The notes under the pieces were generated by a model. It had not been told where the DNA came from, ran no database searches, and worked only from the letters and a program-made list of their open reading frames with translations. Shown one piece after another: positions 1 to 6,393 of a DNA stretch of 18,379 nucleotides (position 1 is its first letter; each line of letters opens with the position of its first letter). The position numbers and the translations under genes were made by a program. Source of the DNA: a bacterium (GTDB lineage: Bacteria > Campylobacterota > Campylobacteria > Campylobacterales > Sulfurimonadaceae); assembly GCA_018824795.1 (NCBI GenBank), contig JAHJFL010000018.1, positions 1 through 18,379 of the forward strand, written 5' to 3'.

Positions 1-1
1 G

Positions 2-133
2 TATGAGCAACTAGACGAGTGTGAGAGAGTTTATTCTTCTTTGAAATTCGATATCCGTAAAAATACTCAAAACAGACTCAAAACGAAAATAGAATCTGTT
101 GAAAAAGTTCTAGGAAGGGAAGTGAATCACTAG
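2..133 (+). CDS. 3' end of an unidentified gene (43 codons)
   Basis: An open frame enters from the left edge and ends at a TAG stop, giving the last 43 residues of a protein whose body lies outside the window. The fragment is charged and probably helical, rich in Lys, Glu, Arg and Asn, with one Cys and no hydrophobic segment. It ends in GREVNH. I do not recognise the family and assign no function. That it is really coding is supported by what follows: the TAG stop lies in the ascending arm and first loop base of a strong hairpin with a T-tract, as expected for a gene that ends there. The gene converges on the small membrane-protein gene on the opposite strand. Confidence 0.5.
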   Translation, partial: YEQLDECERVYSSLKFDIRKNTQNRLKTKIESVEKVLGREVNH

Positions 134-152
134 CGTAGTGGTTTACTTTTTG
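120..152 (+). terminator. Rho-independent terminator holding the stop codons of two convergent genes
   Basis: Arm AAGTGAATCACTA (120-132) and arm TAGTGGTTTACTT (136-148) pair over 13 bp, with two G-U wobbles and the 3-base loop GCG. A run of T follows immediately (147-151), with more T-rich sequence to about 163. This is the form of an intrinsic terminator reading rightward. The + strand stop TAG (131-133) and the - strand stop TAA (complement of 143-145) both fall inside the hairpin. Read leftward, the hairpin is not followed by a clear T-run, so termination of the - strand gene here is less certain. Confidence 0.7.
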
Positions 153-253
153 TCTTCTTTTTTACTTTTCAAAATAAAGAAAAATATTCCTGCGATTACT
201 AAAAAAACTGCCGTTCTAATCGTTAAATCTAATATGCTTGTAGTATCTTCCAT
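143..253 (-). CDS. Small single-pass membrane protein (36 aa)
   Basis: This is a 37-codon reading frame with an ATG start. A Shine-Dalgarno-like AAGGG lies 7 nt upstream (complement of 261-265). The protein has an acidic/polar N-terminus (MEDTTSILDL), one uninterrupted hydrophobic segment at about residues 14-28 (TAVFLVIAGIFFFIL), and a strongly basic, charged tail (KSKKEDKK). The charge pattern suggests the N-terminus is outside and the C-terminus in the cytoplasm, by the positive-inside rule. I do not recognise a family. The gene lies 48 nt downstream of tRNA-Gln on the same strand with no evident terminator between them, so co-transcription with the tRNA is possible. Its stop codon lies inside the convergent terminator hairpin. 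The RBS, the clean membrane segment and the coincidence of the stop with the hairpin argue that it is real; proteins this short are often missed in annotation. Confidence 0.6.
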   Translation of the reverse strand: MEDTTSILDLTIRTAVFLVIAGIFFFILKSKKEDKK

Positions 254-301
254 AGTCTTGCCCTTGTAATGTTTTAAGTCTTTTGGAATTATATCTGAAT
301 G

Positions 302-376
302 TGGATGGGGTGAAGGGATTCGAACCCCTGAATGCTGGTACCAAAAACCAGTGCCTTACCGCTTGGCGACACCCCA
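302..376 (-). tRNA. trnQ: tRNA-Gln (anticodon UUG), CCA encoded
   Basis: On the - strand the gene begins TGGGGTGTCGCCAAGCGGTA, close to bacterial tRNA-Gln. The 7-bp acceptor stem TGGGGTG/CACCCCA is perfect. The anticodon stem CTGGT/ACCAG encloses the 7-base loop TTTTGGT, which gives anticodon UUG (reads CAA). The T arm is AGGGG-TTCGAAT-CCCTT. The discriminator is T (305), followed by a genomically encoded CCA (complement of 302-304). U as discriminator is unusual, since E. coli tRNA-Gln has G. A promoter must lie within 377-471 on the - strand, but I could not choose between weak AT-rich candidates. Confidence 0.95.
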
Positions 377-456
377 GAACGAAGTAAAATGCGAGATGCA
401 TTTCCTTAAATCGGCTGGAATTTTAAAATAAAAACCCTTATATAACCCTTAAGATT
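377..456. other. Intergenic region between divergent tRNA-Gln and tamA
   Basis: This AT-rich stretch separates the 5' end of the tRNA (reading left) from the tamA promoter (reading right). It must hold the tRNA promoter, but I see no close -10/-35 pair on the - strand; CATTTT (complement of 385-390) and the AT-rich segments near 424-429 and 440-446 are only weak candidates. I see no RNA gene, repeat or coding frame with a credible RBS in it. Confidence 0.4.
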
Positions 457-465
457 TGCTATAAT
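457..465 (+). promoter_or_regulatory. Extended -10 promoter of tamAB
   Basis: TGCTATAAT is a perfect extended -10 (TG-n-TATAAT). No good -35 is present at 16-18 bp spacing, which is common in Campylobacterota sigma70 promoters. Transcription should begin near 471-474, on top of the ATG at 472. The 13 bases at 454-466 recur exactly at 4972-4984, in front of the glycan operon. Confidence 0.75.
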
Positions 466-491
466 ACTAGTATGATAATGAAACATTTTTT

Positions 492-495
492 GGAG
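492..495 (+). promoter_or_regulatory. Ribosome binding site deciding the tamA start
   Basis: GGAG lies 6 nt before the GTG at 502 and about 20 nt downstream of the expected transcription start. The upstream ATGs at 472 and 478 have no Shine-Dalgarno sequence and sit at the predicted +1. This favours GTG 502 as the tamA start. Confidence 0.55.
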
Positions 496-501
496 ATTTT
501 G

Positions 502-2196
502 GTGAGGTTTGCAGTTATTATATTTTTTTTCTTTGCAATCTCTGTGTATGCACAAAAACTTGAACTTGGTTTTGATGGCAATAAACATCTAAGTGAGCGG
601 GAGCTTTTTGAAGCTGTAAACCTTTACAAACCCTATTTTTATGAGTTCTATAAAGAAGAGGCACAAATTGATGAAAAAACATTGAACTTTTCACTTCAAG
701 TCCTAAAAAACTATTACAAAACAAAAGGTTTTTACCATACACAAATCACATATGATATAAATCCAAAAAAGATAACAGTTCATATTGAAGAGGGCGAAGC
801 CGTTGTTATTAAAGAGCTTGTCATCACCTCTGATTTGGAGATTAAAAAAGCGCTTGGATTTACTCAAGGTGAGATTTTTGACGCAACTAAATTTACGCAA
901 AGTAAAAAAAATGTTAAATATGTATATGCTAACTATAACTATTGCAATGTTGCACTTGATGCCAAAGCATGGGTAGACATTGAAAAAAATGAAGCCTATC
1001 TCTCCTACATCGCCACTCCAAACGCTATCTGCTACTTTGGAGATATAAAAATAAACCCATCTCAGAATATAGATGAAGAGATTATTGAATCTCTCTTGTA
1101 TTTTGAGGAAGATGACCATTTTTCACTCAAAAAAATTACGCAAAGTTATGAAAATCTCTATGCACATGAGGGAATTTCAAAAGTGGCTATAGATACGCAA
1201 GTAGATGCAAATAACAGAGTAAAGACGGTCGTTACCGTAACTGAAAATGAAAAACCCATCCGTTTTCATACCGGCTTAGGCGTAAGCAGTGATGAGGGTT
1301 TAATGGCAAGTGTAGGTGTCAAACACAGAAATATGTTTACAAACCTTAAAACCGCGGGTATAGAAGCCAGAGTTACAGAAATTAAACAGAGTCTTATCGC
1401 TACTTATGATATGCCCTTGGTAAATAATAACTCAACGGGTATAGAAATAGGGGTAGATAATGAAATCTTTGAAGGATTTACTGAAAACAGACTCTATGGT
1501 GAGCTTTATCTCAAACAAAGAGCAATGCCCAACAGCTTTAAAGAGAGTATTCTTTTTGAGAGCATTACAACCTATAAAAGCACTGATTTAGAACTTTTTC
1601 CGGAAGGAAATCTTTTTATATTATCTCCAATATTGGATTGGAATTATGATGTGAGGGATAAACTTCTTGATCCAAAAGAGGGCTACTTTCTCAACGCAAA
1701 GGTTATGGGCTCGCTCAAAAGTGCCTTCTCCGATGCCTCTTACTACAAGTTTAAACTCATGGGCGGATACATTTTACCGCTCTTTGATGAAACACTTGCG
1801 TTTAGAGGAACCTTTGGCTCTTTGGAGACTTTTGAAGGAGAACTTCCAGCTTCTTACCGTTTTTATGCGGGAGGTATGCACAGCAACCGCGGGTATATTT
1901 ACAGAGGACTCGGTCCGACAAATGCAGAAGGAGACCCAACAGGTTCGGAGTCAATCTTCGAGACAACGGTAGAATACAGATTTGAAATATATGACAAGTT
2001 TAGAGGGGTTGTTTTTAATGACAACACTTTTCTTGGAGACAATTACACGCCAAATTATGAAAATGGATACTTCAGTGCGGGTGCCGGTTTGCGTTATGTC
2101 ACACCCATTGGACCAATTGCTCTTGATTTTGGTTTTGATACAAAAAACCCGCTTGAGCAGTATGCTATCCATTTCCATATAGGGGAACTTTTTTGA
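502..2196 (+). CDS. tamA: TamA-like outer-membrane translocation/assembly protein (Omp85 family)
   Basis: Omp85-family outer-membrane protein, the barrel half of the translocation and assembly module. The family inserts outer-membrane proteins and, with TamB, is implicated in phospholipid transport. From GTG 502 it is 564 aa. A short signal peptide (hydrophobic core FAVIIFFFFAIS) has a cleavage site after VYA. POTRA-like modules follow over roughly the first 240 residues, then a surface-antigen (D15) beta-barrel. The family-typical RGY motif is encoded at 1888-1896 (context HSNRGYIYRG), and the protein ends in phenylalanine (HIGELF), as outer-membrane barrels usually do. The length is close to E. 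coli TamA (577 aa). The longest in-frame start is ATG 472 (574 aa) and ATG 478 is also possible, but both lack an RBS. It overlaps tamB, which supports TamA rather than BamA. Confidence 0.85.
   Translation: MRFAVIIFFFFAISVYAQKLELGFDGNKHLSERELFEAVNLYKPYFYEFYKEEAQIDEKTLNFSLQVLKNYYKTKGFYHTQITYDINPKKITVHIEEGEAVVIKELVITSDLEIKKALGFTQGEIFDATKFTQSKKNVKYVYANYNYCNVALDAKAWVDIEKNEAYLSYIATPNAICYFGDIKINPSQNIDEEIIESLLYFEEDDHFSLKKITQSYENLYAHEGISKVAIDTQVDANNRVKTVVTVTENEKPIRFHTGLGVSSDEGLMASVGVKHRNMFTNLKTAGIEARVTEIKQSLIATYDMPLVNNNSTGIEIGVDNEIFEGFTENRLYGELYLKQRAMPNSFKESILFESITTYKSTDLELFPEGNLFILSPILDWNYDVRDKLLDPKEGYFLNAKVMGSLKSAFSDASYYKFKLMGGYILPLFDETLAFRGTFGSLETFEGELPASYRFYAGGMHSNRGYIYRGLGPTNAEGDPTGSESIFETTVEYRFEIYDKFRGVVFNDNTFLGDNYTPNYENGYFSAGAGLRYVTPIGPIALDFGFDTKNPLEQYAIHFHIGELF
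2181..2186 (+). promoter_or_regulatory. Ribosome binding site for the TTG start of tamB
   Basis: AGGGGA lies 6 nt before TTG 2193, inside the last codons of tamA. It supports the rare TTG start and the TTGA stop/start overlap, which suggests translational coupling. Confidence 0.7.
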
Positions 2197-4967
2197 TAAA
2201 AGAGATTTATCTTCCTCTAAGAACACTTTTGATTTTTATATTGGTGCTCATTTTTACCTTCGCTTTTGTAGTTTCTCATAAAGAATTTGTTCCTTTTCTT
2301 GCAGATAAATATCTTAAAAGTTATGGAGTAGAGTACTCAAGTATAGAAGGGAATTTACTGAGTGGAGTCGTCATTAACGACTTAAAATATGAAGATAAAA
2401 TCTCTGCTAAACGCCTTGAGGTTGAGTACAATATTTTAAATCTCTTCCGACCAACACCAAAATTTACTTCCCTTAAAACGCAAAGCTTACTTATAAACGG
2501 AGATAATTTTTCAGCAAGTGATGAGACGCAAAGTGAATTTGCTCTCCCTGCGTTTGCAGTGGAGACTCTGAGTGCAGTAGAAACAAAAATTATTGTTCAA
2601 GATGAAGTCATTTTTCTTGATGCAGAGGCGAGCGATTTAGTTTATGATGAAAGTTTAGATGCACAAAATGTTGACCTGACTCTCAAATCAGCCTATGCAA
2701 ACGCAACTCTAAAAGGTTCCATAGATTCTAATAAACTCAGTGGTGACGGAGTTTTTGAGTTAGACAGGTCAATCTCTTCCAAATATCTTACGTTTATAAA
2801 AAGCGTCCCAAAAAAACAAAAACTTAAACTCGAGGCAACGCTTGAGCATCTGAAGATTTTTACCAGATTTGATACACTGCAACTCTCCTCAGATGAAGAC
2901 TTTACCTTTAAAAACGCAGATGTAAATTTTCAGTATGTCATAGGTGCAAGTGATTTTAATCTTGATATATCGCACGACCTTTTTTATAGAGAGTATGAAG
3001 CGAAAAACAAAGCAAAAGTCTGGTTTAACACAGATGGAAAATACACAGCAGAGCTAAAAGTGAGTAATATCAAAGAGCCTTTTGGTCTTGATTTTAATGA
3101 TACAGAGGCGATGGTGTCTGGAGATGCAAAGGGCATAGAAGTAAAACTTAAAAATGCGACTTTAGAGGCGCTTGTGAAAAGCTCAGACTATGAGAACTAC
3201 GATATAGCAGGTGCAGCTAAGGATTTAAAACTCTCTTTTTTGACGAATTTTCCACAAGAATTACAAAATGAGAGTATTTCATTTCATACAAACACAAGAG
3301 TACAAACTTCGCCTTTTCATATAAGCGGTGATGTGAATGCAAGCAGTGTTTACGGCGCTTTGGAGACAGCGTTTATATATGAAAAAAATAAAGTTTTATA
3401 TGAAGTGCAGGTTTTTCCAAACGCAGAGCATGAAATATATAGAGGCTATAATCTAGAGAGCTTTTTACCTTTTAAGCTTAGCTATAAAAATGGAATGAAA
3501 ACGCATAAAATAGAGATAAATGCCAATACGCTTCAAGCAAATTTTCTTAAAAAAGATGTAAACATTCAAGGTTCAGGAACGCTTGCCGGAACAAAATTTC
3601 ATCTTATTGGCAACTTGGAAACAAGAGAAATAAATATTGAATCAAAAATCCCTTCACTCAAAAAATTAATTGCAAATATTTTTAAAAATTCTCTTGATGC
3701 AAATGATGTTTATGATGCCCACATAGACTTGCATACAAATATCAAATTTGATGAAAAACTGAGAATAAAAACCGAGCTTAAAATTCCGCTATATGTCATT
3801 GAAGTAGATACTCAGACAAGTCATATTGTAGAAAATATTGCTCTTGAAACTTCGTATGAAGATGAGAAGCTTGTTATAGAAAATTACTTTTTTCAGTATA
3901 AAAAACATGACTTTTACTCTAAAAAAGCTTCAACAATACACTTTGACAAAGATTTTAATATGATACTTGAAGAGCTATGGCTCTATGACGGCATTCTCAT
4001 TAAAGGGTTTGTCAATAAGGAGAGTTTAGAGGGTAATGTAACGCTTACAAGTGAGAAGTTTGAGTACATAGGTGAAGATGCCAACGTCAGAGCAAAAATA
4101 GACTTAAAAGCCGAATTTAGCACAAAGCTACAAAAGGTAGAAGGAAAAATTACACTTTTAGATGGAGTGATAAGCTACAAGCCAGTGACAGACTATGCCA
4201 TAGAAGACAGTGACATTATAATTATACAAGATATAAAAGAGAAAAAAAACAGCCATTTAGAAATCAACATTCAGGTAGATTCCATAAAGCCGATAGCATA
4301 CAAAATAAAAGATGTAAATTTGATGGTCACTCCGGATATTACACTTTTTCAAGAGGCAGGCTCTGCATTTCAAGTGTTGGGAGTGCTTACCATAAATGAG
4401 GGTAATGCAACCTTTAGCGGTAAAAAGTTTGAGTTTGACAAAAGTGAAGTCTATTTTAATGGTCATAAGCCTATGAATCCGCAGTTAAATCTGAATATTC
4501 ATCACCATACAATAGATTATATTGACATAGAGATTTATGTGACAAATACCCTGGAAGATCCGGTAATTATCTTCTCCTCAAAACCTGCTCTGAGTCAAAA
4601 CGATATTATGTCTTACATTCTTTTTGGCGAGTCTGCCAGTACCATGTTTGACCCGTCTTCAGACGCTTCAAAGAGCTCTTTACTTCTTGCAGGCGGTTTG
4701 AAACAGCTTGTTAACGAAACATCTCCTATACAGGTTGATACGCTCAATGTATTGACAAATAAAGAGGGAACTCTAGGCTATGAAATAGGCTCGCGTTTTA
4801 ATGACAAAATACGCATAGTGTACAAAAACGACACAGCATCAAGCCTCATTCTCCAATACAGCCTCAGTAAATCTGTGAGAATAGAAGTAGACGTACGTGA
4901 AACTGGGCAAGGCGTAAGCATTATTTATGTGAAGGATTTTGGAGAATATCGTTTAAATGCAGAATGA
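2193..4967 (+). CDS. tamB: TamB-like inner-membrane-anchored translocation/assembly protein
   Basis: Partner of TamA. The family is held in the inner membrane by one N-terminal helix and spans the periplasm as a long beta-rich, groove-like fold (AsmA-like/DUF490) implicated in moving phospholipid and supporting outer-membrane assembly. It is 924 aa, shorter than E. coli TamB (about 1259). The membrane anchor is at about residues 8-27 (TLLIFILVLIFTFAFVV). A long middle of alternating beta-strands has no enzyme motifs. The C-terminal TamB domain covers roughly residues 640-924 and includes VLGVLTINEGNATFSGKKFE and the family-typical SYILFGES (ILFG at 809-812). The TTG start is chosen because it has an AGGGGA site 6 nt upstream and overlaps the tamA stop as TTGA. 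No terminator is visible after it; the next promoter begins 7 nt downstream. Confidence 0.88.
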   Translation: MIKEIYLPLRTLLIFILVLIFTFAFVVSHKEFVPFLADKYLKSYGVEYSSIEGNLLSGVVINDLKYEDKISAKRLEVEYNILNLFRPTPKFTSLKTQSLLINGDNFSASDETQSEFALPAFAVETLSAVETKIIVQDEVIFLDAEASDLVYDESLDAQNVDLTLKSAYANATLKGSIDSNKLSGDGVFELDRSISSKYLTFIKSVPKKQKLKLEATLEHLKIFTRFDTLQLSSDEDFTFKNADVNFQYVIGASDFNLDISHDLFYREYEAKNKAKVWFNTDGKYTAELKVSNIKEPFGLDFNDTEAMVSGDAKGIEVKLKNATLEALVKSSDYENYDIAGAAKDLKLSFLTNFPQELQNESISFHTNTRVQTSPFHISGDVNASSVYGALETAFIYEKNKVLYEVQVFPNAEHEIYRGYNLESFLPFKLSYKNGMKTHKIEINANTLQANFLKKDVNIQGSGTLAGTKFHLIGNLETREINIESKIPSLKKLIANIFKNSLDANDVYDAHIDLHTNIKFDEKLRIKTELKIPLYVIEVDTQTSHIVENIALETSYEDEKLVIENYFFQYKKHDFYSKKASTIHFDKDFNMILEELWLYDGILIKGFVNKESLEGNVTLTSEKFEYIGEDANVRAKIDLKAEFSTKLQKVEGKITLLDGVISYKPVTDYAIEDSDIIIIQDIKEKKNSHLEINIQVDSIKPIAYKIKDVNLMVTPDITLFQEAGSAFQVLGVLTINEGNATFSGKKFEFDKSEVYFNGHKPMNPQLNLNIHHHTIDYIDIEIYVTNTLEDPVIIFSSKPALSQNDIMSYILFGESASTMFDPSSDASKSSLLLAGGLKQLVNETSPIQVDTLNVLTNKEGTLGYEIGSRFNDKIRIVYKNDTASSLILQYSLSKSVRIEVDVRETGQGVSIIYVKDFGEYRLNAE

Positions 4968-4974
4968 TAAAATT

Positions 4975-4983
4975 TGCTATAAT
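4975..4983 (+). promoter_or_regulatory. Extended -10 promoter of the glycan operon
   Basis: TGCTATAAT sits 7 nt after the tamB stop, with no clear -35. Expected transcription start is near 4990. Positions 4972-4984 are identical to 454-466 in front of tamA, so the two units may be expressed with similar strength. An AAGAGG ribosome site at 5003-5008 precedes the first small ORF. Confidence 0.7.
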
Positions 4984-5016
4984 ATAAATATATTTGATGA
5001 ATAAGAGGTTTGGACT

Positions 5017-5067
5017 ATGATATTTTTAACATTGGGATGTTGTAGTTCACGAGAGGTATTTAAATAA
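5017..5067 (+). CDS. 16-codon leader ORF, possibly the stub of a deleted gene
   Basis: ATG start with AAGAGG at 5003-5008, 8 nt upstream, which is the best ribosome site around the operon start. It encodes MIFLTLGCCSSREVFK and stops 3 nt before the flippase ATG. The flippase start itself has only a distant GAGAGG (5051-5056), so ribosomes finishing this ORF may deliver translation to the flippase. The segment LGCCSSREVF resembles, from memory, the N-terminal LGSCVSRDIF-type motif of DUF6270-family proteins found in polysaccharide clusters. It could therefore be the surviving first codons of such a gene after a deletion. I see no run of codons for one amino acid and no convincing attenuator, so a classical amino-acid leader is unlikely. 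That it is translated is inferred from the RBS only. Confidence 0.45.
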   Translation: MIFLTLGCCSSREVFK

Positions 5068-5070
5068 CGG

Positions 5071-6393
5071 ATGATAAAAAAACTAAAATCTCTCAAAAAT
5101 CATGAAGGTTTTATGAAGTATTTTAAAAATACTTCGTGGCTTTTTGGTGAAAAAATTCTCAGAATGGTTGTGGGCCTTTTTGTAGGGGTCTGGGTGGCAA
5201 GATATTTAGGGCCTGAACAATTTGGACTTTTTTCTTACGCACAAAGTTTTGTTGGTCTTTTTACTGCCATTGCCACTCTTGGACTTGATGGCATAGTTGT
5301 ACGTGAGCTTGTCAAAGATGAAAGCCGTAGAGATGAACTCATAGGGACTGCGTTTTGGCTCAAACTGATGGGGGCGTTAAGTGTATTAATTGTATTGGCC
5401 TTTGCCGTAAACTTCACTTCAAATGACAGCTACACAAATACTTTGGTGTTCATCATAGCAAGTGCAACTATATTTCAAAGTTTTAATGTCATAGATTTTT
5501 ACTTCCAAAGCAAGGTCCTGAGTCGTTATGTGGTTTTTGCAAATATCATAACTCTTTTTCTCTCAAGCATAGCGAAGATTGTACTTATACTCTATAATGC
5601 ACCGCTTATAGCGTTTGCATGGGTAACCCTGTTTGACAGTTTTATATTAGCATGTGGGTTTGTTTATTTTTATTTCAAAAGTCATTTGGCAAATAGAGTT
5701 AAAATTTTCAAATTTAACAGAGCAAGTGCAGTTGCTTTGTTGAGAGACTCTTGGCCACTTATCTTGAGTGGAATGGTAATAGCAATATACATGAAAATAG
5801 ACCAAGTAATGATAAAAGAGATGATGAATGCCGAAGCTGTAGGACAATACGCGGCAGCAGTGCGACTAAGCGAAGCATGGTATTTTATACCGATGGTCGT
5901 AGCATCTTCACTATTTCCTGCTATCATAAATGCTAAAAAAACAAGCAAAGAACTCTACTACGCAAGACTTCAAAAGCTTTATGATTTAATGGTATGGATG
6001 GCGATAGCTATAGCACTGCCTATGACATTTTTAAGTGATTGGATTGTTGAATTGCTTTATGGCGGGCAATATAATCAAGCGGGCAGTGTATTGATGATAC
6101 ATATTTGGGCTGGAGTGTTTGTTTTTTTGGGTGTTGCTTTTAGCAATTATCTGGTGAGTGAAAATTTAACAAAAAAATCTTTTTTTAGAACAGCACTTGG
6201 AGCATCTACAAATGTTGGACTAAATTTTGTTTTAATTCCTAAATATGGCATTAATGGTGCTGCGATAGCAACTTTGCTGAGTCAAATTATTGCAAATTAT
6301 ATTTATGATTTTTTTGACCGAGATTTACATCAGCAGTTAAAAATGAAAACGATGAGTTTTTTCCCTATACATATATTGAAAGAATACAAATGA
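5071..6393 (+). CDS. wzx: Wzx-type polysaccharide flippase (oligosaccharide repeat-unit transporter)
   Basis: Integral inner-membrane protein of the MATE/MOP superfamily, polysaccharide biosynthesis branch (RfbX/Wzx). It would flip the undecaprenyl-PP-linked glycan made by the downstream genes from cytoplasm to periplasm. It is 440 aa, normal for Wzx. The N-terminal pattern KYFKNTSWLFGEKILRMVVG (17-36) followed by VARYLGPEQFGLFSYAQ is typical of this branch, and the rest alternates hydrophobic segments (about 12) with short polar loops. ATG 5071 keeps the family-typical MIKKLKSL start. ATG 5113 is a weaker alternative lacking it. It is probably coupled to the leader ORF 3 nt upstream and overlaps the next frame by 4 nt (ATGA). 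A 21-base palindrome lies within codons 15-22. Wzx substrate specificity cannot be read from sequence. Confidence 0.9.
   Translation: MIKKLKSLKNHEGFMKYFKNTSWLFGEKILRMVVGLFVGVWVARYLGPEQFGLFSYAQSFVGLFTAIATLGLDGIVVRELVKDESRRDELIGTAFWLKLMGALSVLIVLAFAVNFTSNDSYTNTLVFIIASATIFQSFNVIDFYFQSKVLSRYVVFANIITLFLSSIAKIVLILYNAPLIAFAWVTLFDSFILACGFVYFYFKSHLANRVKIFKFNRASAVALLRDSWPLILSGMVIAIYMKIDQVMIKEMMNAEAVGQYAAAVRLSEAWYFIPMVVASSLFPAIINAKKTSKELYYARLQKLYDLMVWMAIAIALPMTFLSDWIVELLYGGQYNQAGSVLMIHIWAGVFVFLGVAFSNYLVSENLTKKSFFRTALGASTNVGLNFVLIPKYGINGAAIATLLSQIIANYIYDFFDRDLHQQLKMKTMSFFPIHILKEYK
5115..5135. repeat. 21-bp near-perfect palindrome inside the start of the flippase gene
   Basis: GAAGTATTTT (5115-5124), one central A, then AAAATACTTC (5126-5135): a perfect 10-bp inverted repeat. 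It lies 44 nt inside the flippase gene and about 125 nt after the expected transcription start. It could form an AU-rich mRNA hairpin or bind a dimeric protein, or be chance, since it encodes residues conserved in the family (KYFKNTS). Confidence 0.4.

Noticed and set aside
302..376. tRNA-Gln as an integration site with a duplicated 3' end
   Set aside because: I saw no second copy of the tRNA 3' end and no integrase in the window, so an attachment site is not supported.
216..401. 61-codon frame on the - strand across the tRNA
   Set aside because: It runs through the tRNA-Gln gene, which explains the conserved sequence; no ribosome site supports it.
703..1119. 138-codon frame on the - strand opposite tamA
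   Set aside because: It is antisense to a well-supported Omp85 gene, has no RBS or family motif, and is explained by codon bias of the + strand.
5028..5041. Small hairpin AACAT-TGGG-ATGTT in the leader ORF as an attenuator
   Set aside because: Only five mostly A-U pairs, no T-run and no competing stem; too weak to call a terminator or attenuator.
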